The notes under the pieces are model-generated. The model was given only the letters and a program-made list of their open reading frames with translations, made no database searches and was not told where the DNA came from. A DNA stretch of 64,000 bases from positions 124,001-188,000 of the forward strand of contig DUNN01000003.1 in the NCBI GenBank assembly GCA_012839345.1, read 5' to 3'. Below are positions 15,617 to 24,542 of the stretch, one piece after another (position 1 is the stretch's first letter; every line of letters begins with the position of its first letter). The DNA is from Clostridiales bacterium (GTDB taxonomy: Bacteria > Bacillota > Clostridia > Oscillospirales > Acutalibacteraceae). Position numbers and translations under genes: made by a program.

Positions 15617-17685
15617 TGTTTTTTCCCCTTTAGCGCTCGTTCTGCAGCCTGAAATAAATGTTCAAATACATCTGGCTGATTTGCTTTTAAATAATCAGTA
15701 CTAAGATTGGAAAATGCTTCAATGTGAGTAGCCGGTTTTCCGCGATTTAAGAAGAAATATGTATACCATACCATTAACTTTTTCTGTTGCGTGGAATAAG
15801 TATGTCCATCCCCACCACATTCTTTCAGAGTATGATGTACGTCATCGGTTATTCGCTTTGTATATTCAGGATATGGCGGATCTATTGATTCAATATCTTT
15901 AATCATTTTTTGATGTTGTTCTCCATTTTCTAGCACCATTAATCGAGGGCCTTCATTGGAAGCTAGCAGACTTTTATACACATCACCGTAATGTTCTAAC
16001 ATCATAAAATCAATATCTAATGGCGTTGAAAAAAACACATTATACTGCTCTAGATAATCAATCCAACTCTCTAATACACTGGATTTGTTCACATCCCAAT
16101 TGTGCATATTGGCAAATTTTTCATCAGATAGAAGGCTGTTCTTTGTCATAAGAAGGCTCTTTTTATCATACCCATTCTGAATTAATTGCTCAATTACATA
16201 CTTAATTCTGCCCCACCCACCATTATCTCGCTCTTTATCTAGATCAAGCAATGTGATATGCGGAATCTCTAAATCATTAAGCAACCGCCAAAAATGATTT
16301 ACATGCCTTCCTCCGAGCGGGACTATAGATATCCCGCTGATATCGATATCATTGTGAGATGCGCTCCAAATTCTGGGGAGAATAATTTCTTCACTATCTC
16401 CTTCTCCTAAAATAACGAGTTTGGCAAAATATAATTCTGGGTAAGCTTTTACAGCCTCTTTGATAAATTTATACTGTTCTGACAATTTTTCTTTATCTGG
16501 CAATGTGATACAACGGACTTTAGTTGTATAGCTATCAGCATCTAATCGAAAATATCTTATTTTTTCTGGTTCAAATCTTTTGATAATGGCGGTTGAATGC
16601 GATGTTAGGACAGTCTGTGCCGTACTTTTACATGATATTTGTTTTAAATTTGTAACCAATTTTCCAATAAGATGAGGTGCAATGTGATTTTCGGGCTCTT
16701 CCAATGCAATTATCGTCAAAGCAGGCGGTATAAAATTAAATGAAACATTTTTAGCATCCGTCTCCATTTCATGCTGAATTTTTGCTTCAACATCAAGGAT
16801 GCTATCAACTAACGAAATATAAAAGAGGGAACGTAGACCATCACTCATATCATCGACTGTACATTCTTTCCCTGTAACAGAAGGAGAAAACACTACTTCC
16901 GATTTTCTTATGGAAGAGTCAATGTCAGTACTATTAAAGCGCAATTGAGCATTGGAATATCTCATGTCTGAATCATATGATTCCCATTGGGTATGTATAG
17001 ATGTTCCAAGGATTGATACCCCTTTTTCTTCCAAGAACTGAGCATTCAATTTATCAATTTCTGTTTTTACTTTTTCAAGTACGGCTGCACTCCAGTTAAT
17101 GTTACTCATGATTTGATGCATCATAGTACCTGATGCATTTTTTAATTGTTTTGCTGGATCTCTCACTGCAGGAACATATATTACACGAATACGGTCCAAT
17201 TCTTTTCGATTGGCGGTAGTTTTTACATCTTCCGTAATCTCTTCGCCTTCTGGGCAGGTGATATAGTATATTTTACTTTCAATAGCCCCTTCCACACTGC
17301 TGCTTTTTTCCCAAGTCGCTTCTAGCCGAATGCGCAGATATGGAGCCCCATCAGGGTTATCTACAATGAGGCTCTTAAAAAATGTCGGGACAGAAAAAGT
17401 TCCTTCTTTTTCGTTTTCAATTTCATCAAATACAAAAACAGTTTCAATATATAATTCCTGCGATTCCATTTCATCGGGCTTTTTCTCTTTCGGAAGATGA
17501 AAGTCGCTTCTTTTTAGGATTCGATCAGTACTATTGGGTGAAAACAAACAATTTAATGCTAACAACGCTGCTGTTTTGCCAGAACTGTTGTTTCCAATAA
17601 ACGCCGTAATATCATCAATTGGTATTGTTTGTTCTTCTGGGCCAAAGCATTTATAATTATGCAGTTTGATTTTTGCTAATTTCAT
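15613..17685 (-). CDS. OLD-family ATP-dependent nuclease of a Gabija-like pair (GajA-like)
   Basis: A 690-residue protein: ABC-type ATPase with Walker A GNNSSGKT (31-38) and ABC Walker B region IALEEPENHIAP (about 330), then a Toprim nuclease domain with LGEGDSEE (about 425) and DLDKE (about 480). In Gabija, GajA nicks DNA when nucleotides are depleted, together with the GajB helicase. Start ATG at 17685 is preceded by CGGAGGACAAC; the longer open frame lacks an RBS. It has its own promoter (17831-17859) and overlaps the helicase gene downstream by 4 bases. Low GC marks it as cargo. Confidence 0.87.
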   Translation of the reverse strand: MKLAKIKLHNYKCFGPEEQTIPIDDITAFIGNNSSGKTAALLALNCLFSPNSTDRILKRSDFHLPKEKKPDEMESQELYIETVFVFDEIENEKEGTFSVPTFFKSLIVDNPDGAPYLRIRLEATWEKSSSVEGAIESKIYYITCPEGEEITEDVKTTANRKELDRIRVIYVPAVRDPAKQLKNASGTMMHQIMSNINWSAAVLEKVKTEIDKLNAQFLEEKGVSILGTSIHTQWESYDSDMRYSNAQLRFNSTDIDSSIRKSEVVFSPSVTGKECTVDDMSDGLRSLFYISLVDSILDVEAKIQHEMETDAKNVSFNFIPPALTIIALEEPENHIAPHLIGKLVTNLKQISCKSTAQTVLTSHSTAIIKRFEPEKIRYFRLDADSYTTKVRCITLPDKEKLSEQYKFIKEAVKAYPELYFAKLVILGEGDSEEIILPRIWSASHNDIDISGISIVPLGGRHVNHFWRLLNDLEIPHITLLDLDKERDNGGWGRIKYVIEQLIQNGYDKKSLLMTKNSLLSDEKFANMHNWDVNKSSVLESWIDYLEQYNVFFSTPLDIDFMMLEHYGDVYKSLLASNEGPRLMVLENGEQHQKMIKDIESIDPPYPEYTKRITDDVHHTLKECGGDGHTYSTQQKKLMVWYTYFFLNRGKPATHIEAFSNLSTDYLKANQPDVFEHLFQAAERALKGKKQ

Positions 17686-17830
17686 GTTGTCCTCCGTTTC
17701 CGTTGGGCTAAATATTACTTTTGAAACAACGCTTCCAACGAATCTTTGCACCTATGCAATATGCTGAATTCAAAAGCCATTGATAACAAATGTCTCATAT
17801 GGTTGGTTCTGCTAGATGCATCTAATTTTT

Positions 17831-17859
17831 ATTATATCAGTTACCGTCTTTTTTCACAA
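17831..17859 (-). promoter_or_regulatory. Promoter of the first nuclease/helicase pair
   Basis: Read leftward: TTGTGA, 17-base spacer, perfect TATAAT. The transcript would have a leader of about 140 bases before the nuclease ATG. Confidence 0.7.
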
Positions 17860-17944
17860 TAATTCTATCCAACGAGGATGGCATTTTAGATGATAAATGA
17901 AAGACGATAGTTGGTAATCACTTGGTAATAAACAAAAATAAGCA

Positions 17945-17994
17945 AAAAATAGGAGCGCCACCATCGGATCACTTTGATCCAATGGTGGCGCTCC
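17945..17994 (-). terminator. Strong terminator at the end of the conjugation operon
   Basis: Arms of about 20 bp (17952-17971, 17975-17994) with a 3-base loop and one G-T type mismatch. Read leftward, the stem is followed by a T-rich TATTTTTTGC. It isolates the transfer operon from the defence pair downstream. Confidence 0.8.
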
Positions 17995-18121
17995 CACTTT
18001 GTCTAAAGGTGAAAATCCGACTTTTCCCCTATTCAGAAACACCCTATTGCCCCACACGGGAAATCATACTGCCCCTACACGGGAAAACCGTCACAGGCGG
18101 TTTCTTTACCCATTTTGAGCC

Positions 18122-18298
18122 CTAATTCCTGCGTTTTTTGGAACGGAGGGAAAGATAGTGCGGGCAGGACACCACCAGCGCCCGGAAACTTTGCTTGCAG
18201 GGATGGACACAGCCCTTGCAGAGCTTGTTATACTGACGCCTGCCGTTCTTGCCCAGGAAGAACGCCCATTCCAGACGCCATTTCTTGCTCCGGCTCAT
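18122..18298 (-). CDS. Small Cys-rich basic protein, last gene of the conjugation operon
   Basis: 58 residues from ATG at 18298, which overlaps the upstream stop by 4 bases (ATGA). It contains LCKGCVHPCKQSF and a further Cys in VVSCPHY, plus a very basic tail LRSKKRRN. The Cys spacing could bind a metal ion. I know no function. The coupling and the Cys pattern argue for a real gene. Confidence 0.65.
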   Translation of the reverse strand: MSRSKKWRLEWAFFLGKNGRRQYNKLCKGCVHPCKQSFRALVVSCPHYLSLRSKKRRN

Positions 18299-20154
18299 AA
18301 GTCGCCCAGCTCCGAAGGCTTCTTCTGCGGGGCAGGCTTGTCCGGGCTTTTCCGTTCCGCGCACTCCCGTTTCGCGTCCTCCAGCCGCTCCCGGATGGAA
18401 GGCTTTTTCTCCGGCGTGGTCCTGCGCGCCTCGGCCTGGGCTTTCTCCAATTCCTCACCACGGCGGCCGTTGTTGATGATCCCGTCGATCATGCCGTAGT
18501 CGTCCTCCATGGTCATTTCCGCCGTACGCAGCGGGTTTTCCGGTTCCACAGGGACGGACACGATCTGCCCGTTGATACTGGCGAACAGCTCCGGCCGCTT
18601 GAATTGTTCGGTGTACTTCTGGATCATATCCGGGGACAGGGACGCGAAACTCTCCGGCCCCAGGCCCACCACCAGGAAGGTGCCTGCCACAATGTCGTAA
18701 ATCTCCCCATGCTCGTCCCGGAGGGAACGGTTCAGGTCCAGGCCGATGAGCTTGCCTTCGTCGTTCAGCACCAGCCCCACCGGATCGTCAAAGGGATAGG
18801 AGGCGTCAATATCGCCGCCCACCTCCGCTTGCAGCGCACGGAGGCCAGGGTCGATCTCCTTCACATAGGGCTCCTTCATGGGCTCCACCACCAGGACGGT
18901 CAACTTCTCCGGCGCGGTATGTTCGAGGGCATCTCCGCTGGGGATGGCAAAGGCGCGGCTGCCGTTGGCCATGATGAAATACTTTCCGTCCTCGGACTCG
19001 TGGTGAAAACCGTATCCGGCCGCCTCCATCTGTTCCCGGCTCATATCCGTCACATGGAAGGTGCCCCTGGGGGCCCGCACCGTCTCGCCGGTCTCCCGAT
19101 CATCTGGGCTGGGTGCCGCTGGCTGGCCGTGTAACTCTGCCTCATACTCCCGGTTTGCCTGCTCCGCAAAGGACAGCATTTCGTCCACATGGGACTGATC
19201 CGGGTTTTCAATGGCCTCCCGGATCGCCTGGGGGTCTACATCCAAATATGCCTCGTAGCCCACAGCCTCCTTGAACTTCTCCAGCTCGGAGGGAAGGTAG
19301 TCCTCCGGGGTCTGGCCCAACGCCTTCAGCTTTTCTTCCAGAGAGGCGATACGGCAATCGGAAAGGTTCTCGTAGATTTCTTCCTTCGCTGCATGTTCCT
19401 CCGGGTGCTCGGCGGCATACTGCGGGTCGTGCTGCCGGAAAAACTCGTCCATATCGTAGGCAAGGTCCATGGCCCATTCCGAAATTTCTTCTTCGGGGAT
19501 GTCATCCTGAAAAGTCATCACCCGGTATTCTTCCGGGATGCTGCCGCGCTCGCCATCGTAATACTCATGGAAGCTGTCCCCGGTATCCCGCACATAGCCC
19601 AGGTCGGTGAACTGGCCGCTTTCCTCCAGGGCGATGTCCCGACCGTAGGCCTCATAGTCGATGTAGTTGCGCAGATGCTCCGGCACCTGCATGGCGTCCA
19701 GTTCCTCGATGTAATACCGGCCCAGATCATCGTGGTCGTGGATGTCGGGGTAAACATCGTAGCAGTCCAGGTTTTCCGTCAGGTTGATAAGCTCTTGGAT
19801 GCTGCCCGTGTGATCGCCAATCTCCATGGCCGCCTGGAACCGCTCGTATTCATCCTGGCTCATGTCGTCCAGCTTGGAGGCCAGGTAGTTCAGCTCGTCC
19901 AGGTTGGCATACTCACCCAGCAGGTCATAGAGGCCGTCCACATAGCAGTCGTAGTCCGTGATGAACCATTCCTCATAGGTCTGCCCGAAGTCGTCCTTCG
20001 CACCGATCCCGATGCGCTCAAAGACCTGTTTCAGTTCCTCCGCCGTCGTGGGGAACTTCACCCATTCGCCCACAAGGGCGCCCTCGTTGTATTTGCCCAG
20101 GTTGGTGATGAAAGCGGCAAAGGGATAATCTTTGTCATAGTCATAATGGGGCAT
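18295..20154 (-). CDS. ArdA antirestriction protein fused to DUF3846- and DUF4316-like regions
   Basis: A 619-residue protein. The N-terminal about 170 residues match ArdA (PFAAFITNLGKYNEGALVGE, DDFGQTYEEWFITDYDC, LDELNYLASKLDDM), a DNA-mimic inhibitor of type I restriction. A highly acidic middle part follows. A DUF3846-like domain (about 430-550; LTVLVVEPMKEPYVKEID) comes next, then a tail with EKKPSIRERLEDAKRE (coded at about 18361-18410). ArdA alone is usually about 165 residues, so this is a large fusion. It should protect the element from restriction in a new host. The tail motif recurs in two other element proteins. Confidence 0.85.
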   Translation of the reverse strand: MPHYDYDKDYPFAAFITNLGKYNEGALVGEWVKFPTTAEELKQVFERIGIGAKDDFGQTYEEWFITDYDCYVDGLYDLLGEYANLDELNYLASKLDDMSQDEYERFQAAMEIGDHTGSIQELINLTENLDCYDVYPDIHDHDDLGRYYIEELDAMQVPEHLRNYIDYEAYGRDIALEESGQFTDLGYVRDTGDSFHEYYDGERGSIPEEYRVMTFQDDIPEEEISEWAMDLAYDMDEFFRQHDPQYAAEHPEEHAAKEEIYENLSDCRIASLEEKLKALGQTPEDYLPSELEKFKEAVGYEAYLDVDPQAIREAIENPDQSHVDEMLSFAEQANREYEAELHGQPAAPSPDDRETGETVRAPRGTFHVTDMSREQMEAAGYGFHHESEDGKYFIMANGSRAFAIPSGDALEHTAPEKLTVLVVEPMKEPYVKEIDPGLRALQAEVGGDIDASYPFDDPVGLVLNDEGKLIGLDLNRSLRDEHGEIYDIVAGTFLVVGLGPESFASLSPDMIQKYTEQFKRPELFASINGQIVSVPVEPENPLRTAEMTMEDDYGMIDGIINNGRRGEELEKAQAEARRTTPEKKPSIRERLEDAKRECAERKSPDKPAPQKKPSELGDL

Positions 20155-20166
20155 AGCGACACCTCC

Positions 20167-20703
20167 TTATCGCTCCGGCGCAGGCTTTTCCCGATGGGGC
20201 TGCGCCTTGCTCTGATTGGCACATTCCTTCCGGCTCTGTTCCAGCCGCTCCTTGATAGAGGGCTTTTTCTCCGTCTGCCTCTCTCTGGGGCGCTCATGCT
20301 CCCACTTGTCGCCGGAAATGGTGAGATACCCTTTACTGGTAAAGCACCCCTGTTCCTCCCGCATGGCGTGGTTGCCGAAGGGAACGGGATCAATGGCATC
20401 CAGCAGCTCCGGGGGCAGAAGGACATCCAAATGCTGCGCCAGATAGCGCCAGCCCACATCCTCCACCTTGCTGATGTTGGGCTCCAGGACAAAATACTCG
20501 GTGTTTACGGGAAACTCCCGGAACTGCTCCAGGGTGGTCAGACGATAGGGCGACTCCTGGACAGCGGCCAGAAGGTCACGGTCCTCCGGGGAAAGTCCGG
20601 CAAGCGCCTGGGCCGCTGCCTCCAGCTCGCTTGCGTCACCGCCTGCGGGGAGCAGCGGTTTCAAATGCTCCATGAAGTTGACCTCGGCTTTACTTTTTGC
20701 CAT
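20167..20703 (-). CDS. Element protein with KKPSI tail, unknown function
   Basis: 178 residues from ATG at 20703 (AAAGGATGG upstream), overlapping the topoisomerase stop by 14 bases. The middle part reads TTLEQFREFPVNTEYFVLEP and VGWRYLAQHLDVLLPPELLD. The tail EKKPSIKERLEQSRKEC closely resembles the tails of the ArdA fusion encoded next and of PcfB. No named domain is recognised. Probably a small accessory of transfer or antirestriction. Confidence 0.75.
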   Translation of the reverse strand: MAKSKAEVNFMEHLKPLLPAGGDASELEAAAQALAGLSPEDRDLLAAVQESPYRLTTLEQFREFPVNTEYFVLEPNISKVEDVGWRYLAQHLDVLLPPELLDAIDPVPFGNHAMREEQGCFTSKGYLTISGDKWEHERPRERQTEKKPSIKERLEQSRKECANQSKAQPHREKPAPER

Positions 20704-22792
20704 GCACACCATCCTTTCGTTTGGGAAACTCCAGCCTGAAATTGACATACTTGCCGCCGGTATCGTCCAGGATCACCACGGCGTCATAGGTGGAACCTTT
20801 CTTCTCCGACCACATCCCCTTGACGGAAGTGCGGCCTTTTTTCAGAAGATCGGCCGCCATTTTTCGGGTCAATTCCTTGCGGCGGCTGGCCCAGAAACGG
20901 TCATTCTTCCACATAACAAACTGACAGGCACGGTCCGAACAGGCGAAGTTCTTCTTGCCCTCATAAACCGGCTTGCCGCAGCGGGGGCAGAGGCCCACCG
21001 TCTCCTTTTCCGGCTGGAACAGCTTTTGCCCATCCTCGGAAATGTGGGAGTAGTTCCGCACCAGCTCCGCCGCCATCGCCTCGATCCCGTCCATGAAGTC
21101 CTCCGGCGACGCCTGGCCCTTTGCCACCTCGTTCAATCGCTGCTCCCAATCCGCTGTGAGCTTGGGAGAGGTCAGCAACCCCGGCAGCACCGTGACCAGA
21201 TTGACACCTGCCTTTGTGGGGATCAGGTTCTTGCCCTTGCGCTCCACGAATCCGCCGGACACCAGCTTTTCGATGATGGCCGCCCTGGTCGCCGGGGTGC
21301 CCAGGCCGCGCCGTTCTGCGTCCTCCGGGATCTCCTCCTTGCCCGCGTTCTCCATGGCCGACAGAAGGGTGTCCTCGGTGTAGGGCTTGGGGGGCGAAGT
21401 GAAGTGCTCGGTGACAGAGGCGGAGACCGGCTCAAAAACCTGTCCCTCCGTCAAGGCCGGAAGGACGCTCTCGGCATCTTCATCCTCCGGCTTCTCCTTC
21501 AGGGAGGAACGGAATACCTCCTGGATGGCCCGCCAGCCCTGGGAAAGCACCTGCTTTCCCTTTGCCATAAAGGTATGTCCGCCGCAATCAAAGGTGGCTG
21601 TGACCGCCTCATACACGAAAGGCTCCGCCGCCGCACACAGCAGCTTGCAGCAGACCAGCAGAAGGATATTGCGCTCGCCCACAGGCAGCGCAGGGACATC
21701 CGCCTTTTCCATCTCCAGGGTGGGAATCAGGGCATGGTGGTCGGATACCTCCTTGTCATTCACCAGCGCCAGAACATCGGGGAAAAACTCCGGGCAGGCG
21801 TCGAAGGGCGGCACTCGCGCCGCCAGATGCAGGACCACAGAGGCTGTCTCCGCCATGTCGCAGGTCAGATACCGGCTGTCCGTCCGGGGATAGGTCAGCA
21901 GCTTCTTTTCGTAAAGGGATTGAGCGTAGTCCAGGGTTTGTTTGGCCGTGTAACCGAATATCCGGTTTGCCTCCCGCTGCAAGGTGGTCAGGTCGTACAA
22001 CTTGGGCGGCTTCTCCGTCTTTTTCTCCCGCACCAGAGATACACACACGGCCCGCTGCCCGTCACAGGCGTCCCGGATGGCCTGGGCATCTTCCGGGGAA
22101 ACAATGCGGTCGCTGACCGCCTCGGCTCCCTCCAGCGCCAGCCGCACATGATGGTATCTCTCCTTGCGGAACAGGACGATCTTGCTGTCCCGGTCGGCCA
22201 GCATCGCCAGGGTGGGCGTCTGTACCCGCCCCACATTCAAAGTGCGGTGGTAGAGGACGGAGAACAGGCGGCTTGCGTTGATGCCGATGAGCCAGTCCGC
22301 CTTTTGGCGGCAAAGCGCCGACTGATACAGCGGGTCATAGTCCGCACCGGGGCGCAGATCGGCAAAGCCCTCCCGGATCGCCGCGTCCTCCATCGAAGAA
22401 ATCCAGAGGCGGGAGAAAGGCTTGGAACATCCGGCGGCCTCATAGACCAGCCGGAAGATCAGCTCACCCTCGCGTCCCGCGTCGCAGGCGTTGACCAGCT
22501 CTGTCACATCGGGGAGTTCCATCAGGGAGCGGAGAATGTGGAACTGGGCCGCCTTTTCCTCGGACACCACATAGCGGAAGGGGTCGGGCAGAATGGGAAG
22601 GTCCTCATACCGCCACTTCTTATAGCGGTCATCGTAGGCGGCCGCGTCTGCCAGCCCCACCAAATGCCCGATGCACCAGGAAATGAGCCAGCCGCTGCCC
22701 TCAAAATAGCCATCGGCCCTGGATGTGACACCCAGGGCCGATGCGATACTCTTTGCTACACTCGGCTTTTCACAGATCACCAATTTACTCAA
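20690..22792 (-). CDS. topB: DNA topoisomerase III (conjugative element type)
   Basis: A 700-residue type IA topoisomerase that relaxes or decatenates single-stranded DNA. The Toprim domain is at the N-terminus ([19 protein letters not shown], then [14 protein letters not shown]), and the active-site Tyr is in [12 protein letters not shown] (about 300). C-terminal Cys motifs are [11 protein letters not shown] and [10 protein letters not shown]. TopB of this kind is standard in Tn1549/CTn elements and probably handles transferred strands. ATGA overlap with the upstream DUF4366 gene. Confidence 0.95.
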   Translation of the reverse strand: MSKLVICEKPSVAKSIASALGVTSRADGYFEGSGWLISWCIGHLVGLADAAAYDDRYKKWRYEDLPILPDPFRYVVSEEKAAQFHILRSLMELPDVTELVNACDAGREGELIFRLVYEAAGCSKPFSRLWISSMEDAAIREGFADLRPGADYDPLYQSALCRQKADWLIGINASRLFSVLYHRTLNVGRVQTPTLAMLADRDSKIVLFRKERYHHVRLALEGAEAVSDRIVSPEDAQAIRDACDGQRAVCVSLVREKKTEKPPKLYDLTTLQREANRIFGYTAKQTLDYAQSLYEKKLLTYPRTDSRYLTCDMAETASVVLHLAARVPPFDACPEFFPDVLALVNDKEVSDHHALIPTLEMEKADVPALPVGERNILLLVCCKLLCAAAEPFVYEAVTATFDCGGHTFMAKGKQVLSQGWRAIQEVFRSSLKEKPEDEDAESVLPALTEGQVFEPVSASVTEHFTSPPKPYTEDTLLSAMENAGKEEIPEDAERRGLGTPATRAAIIEKLVSGGFVERKGKNLIPTKAGVNLVTVLPGLLTSPKLTADWEQRLNEVAKGQASPEDFMDGIEAMAAELVRNYSHISEDGQKLFQPEKETVGLCPRCGKPVYEGKKNFACSDRACQFVMWKNDRFWASRRKELTRKMAADLLKKGRTSVKGMWSEKKGSTYDAVVILDDTGGKYVNFRLEFPKRKDGVHGKK

Positions 22793-23520
22793 TTCTTGTC
22801 CTCCTGTTCTTCCTGTTCAGGAACATCCTCGTTTTCGTATTCCTCGTCCTCGAACTCATAGTCGTCCGGGTCGGCGCTGACCTTTGCGCCCTGTTTGGGC
22901 TTGATAAACTTGATGTAGGCGAAAGCTCCGCCGCCGCCCAAGACCGCCAGCAACAGGATCAGCACCAGGGCGCCGCCGTTGCTGGACTCCTTCTCCGGCT
23001 CCGGTTCAGGTTCCGGCTCCACCTCCGGCGCTTTCCCGGCGCACTCGCTCATATTCACCGCGCAGACCGGACAGGCGGTATTCACCGCACCAGCCTGGCA
23101 TTTCTCGGCGCAGGTACAAGCCGCGGGTTGTTCTTCCGTCTGTCCATCTTCCATCAACGCCATCAGGTCGGCTTCATCCACTTGGTTCAAGAAGTGAACG
23201 GCGGTCTCCTTGTCCTCGTTGGCCCGGTCGATCAGAATGTAAAAATAGTTGCCCGCCTTCGTAGTCACGGTAATAAGCTGCTTGTCGCCGTAATAATCGT
23301 CCACCAGCGTGGCATTGCCCTCCGGGGTAAGGGGCTGTCCCTCCGGCTCCATGCCCCCGGTAGCGGGTTCCTCGGTGGGGTCCGGGGTCGTCTCGGCGGG
23401 TTCCCCGGTGTAGTAGTCGCCATCCCCACCGCCCGCAAAGGCGGTGACGGAGAAGGCGGTCATGCATAGAACCACCACCGTCAGGGACGCCAGAAGACGA
23501 AAAACTCTGTTACGCTTCAT
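22789..23520 (-). CDS. DUF4366 (CD1107-like) secreted/membrane mobile-element protein
   Basis: 243 residues from ATG at 23520, chosen with GGAGG 9 bases upstream. A signal peptide ([20 protein letters not shown]...AFA) is followed by an acidic Pro/Thr region, a domain with [20 protein letters not shown] (the DUF4366 hallmark), a Cys-rich segment ([22 protein letters not shown]), a membrane segment ([21 protein letters not shown]) and an acidic tail. It is presumed part of the cell-surface transfer apparatus. It overlaps its neighbours on both sides. Confidence 0.88.
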   Translation of the reverse strand: MKRNRVFRLLASLTVVVLCMTAFSVTAFAGGGDGDYYTGEPAETTPDPTEEPATGGMEPEGQPLTPEGNATLVDDYYGDKQLITVTTKAGNYFYILIDRANEDKETAVHFLNQVDEADLMALMEDGQTEEQPAACTCAEKCQAGAVNTACPVCAVNMSECAGKAPEVEPEPEPEPEKESSNGGALVLILLLAVLGGGGAFAYIKFIKPKQGAKVSADPDDYEFEDEEYENEDVPEQEEQEDKN

Positions 23521-23800
23521 CTTCGCCATCCTCCATTTCTTCCACATCCTCGTCGTCGGGGTCCGGCGCTGCCTCCGCCTCCATCATCCCGTCGGGCAGG
23601 GTGATAAGGCCGCTGGCGTAGGCCTTCAGGAAGGTGGTCAACTCCTTGTTGTCCATGCGCACCGCCTTGACCATGCGGACGATCTCCAGGTTTTCTTCCT
23701 CGGTGAGCTGCGCCTCCAACTCCCGAAGGCGCTTCTGCTGGGCGGAGATTTTCTCCTTTGTCTTTTCGATGTCTTTGCGAATCTTCTCAACCGTTGCCAT
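23510..23800 (-). CDS. DUF4315 family protein
   Basis: 96 residues from ATG at 23800 ([20 protein letters not shown]). The first 50 residues form a coiled coil ([20 protein letters not shown]). The next part, [18 protein letters not shown], is typical of DUF4315 proteins of Clostridial elements. The C-terminus is strongly acidic. Always seen next to DUF4366 in this kind of operon; role unknown. Confidence 0.88.
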   Translation of the reverse strand: MATVEKIRKDIEKTKEKISAQQKRLRELEAQLTEEENLEIVRMVKAVRMDNKELTTFLKAYASGLITLPDGMMEAEAAPDPDDEDVEEMEDGEDEA

Positions 23801-24521
23801 GTGTGCAAAACTCCTTTCCAAATCGTTCTCTCCAGGAATAGTTCCGCCCCAGCCCCTTGACCGTTTTCAGGTTTTTCCGGGCGTTGTCCTCCAGCGCCAG
23901 AGCACGGAGGAACAAATCAGGATGCTGCTCCCGCAGGGCGGTTATCTCGTCGGGTTTCATGCTGGGGCAGAAAAAACAGGACGATTTTCCCGGCTGGGGC
24001 AGCCCTGCCGCCTCAATCTGCCGGATGCAATCGTCCCGCGTCCATCCCCATTCCATTAGGGGATACCACTTGCTGTATTTTCGGTCGGCCAGGTCTCCCA
24101 GCAGCACCTTGTCGCTGCGGTAGCCCTCGCCCGCGTCGTAGCCGATGAACTTGACCACCCGTTTGCCCGCCGCCCACGCCTTTTGACACAGCGGGTAATG
24201 GTTGCAGAACTTTTCCTGCGGCCCGATCTTGTGTTTCAGGGAACACCGCTTGAAGCCGTAGGCGATGGACGGAAGGCTGCAACTTTGCAGACATTCATCC
24301 TCCAGCGTCAGCCGTTTTCCGTCACGGGTGGTCTTATACACTCTGGTAATGGGCGGCATCTCGTGATCCTTCAGCCAGGAATCCATCACCTCCAGATAGG
24401 CGTAGGTATAAGGATGCTCCGCCCCCGTATCCGCAAAGAGGATCAGGTCCACCGGGATACGGTGCTGGTGCAGCCCGATCAAAAGGGCGGTGCTGTTGGC
24501 GCCGCCCCCGTAGGAAACCAT
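23787..24521 (-). CDS. PAPS reductase/N-type ATP pyrophosphatase-like protein
   Basis: A 244-residue protein with the PP-loop SYGGGANSTALLIG at the very N-terminus, ILFADTGAEHPYTYAYL, and Cys motifs RCSLKHK and SSCFFCPS. It belongs to the phosphoadenosine phosphosulfate reductase-like family, whose members adenylate or sulfurate substrates. In conjugative elements its role is not established; sulfur-based DNA or RNA modification is possible but unproven. The ATG is the first in frame after a stop, 15 bases from GGAGG. It overlaps the DUF4315 start. Confidence 0.8.
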   Translation of the reverse strand: MVSYGGGANSTALLIGLHQHRIPVDLILFADTGAEHPYTYAYLEVMDSWLKDHEMPPITRVYKTTRDGKRLTLEDECLQSCSLPSIAYGFKRCSLKHKIGPQEKFCNHYPLCQKAWAAGKRVVKFIGYDAGEGYRSDKVLLGDLADRKYSKWYPLMEWGWTRDDCIRQIEAAGLPQPGKSSCFFCPSMKPDEITALREQHPDLFLRALALEDNARKNLKTVKGLGRNYSWRERFGKEFCTHGNG

Positions 24522-24542
24522 ATTGATGCTTCATCGCCTCCA

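Noticed and set aside
20672-22861. 729-residue plus-strand frame across topB
   Set aside because: Antisense shadow of topoisomerase III in GC-rich DNA; the topB frame has all catalytic motifs.
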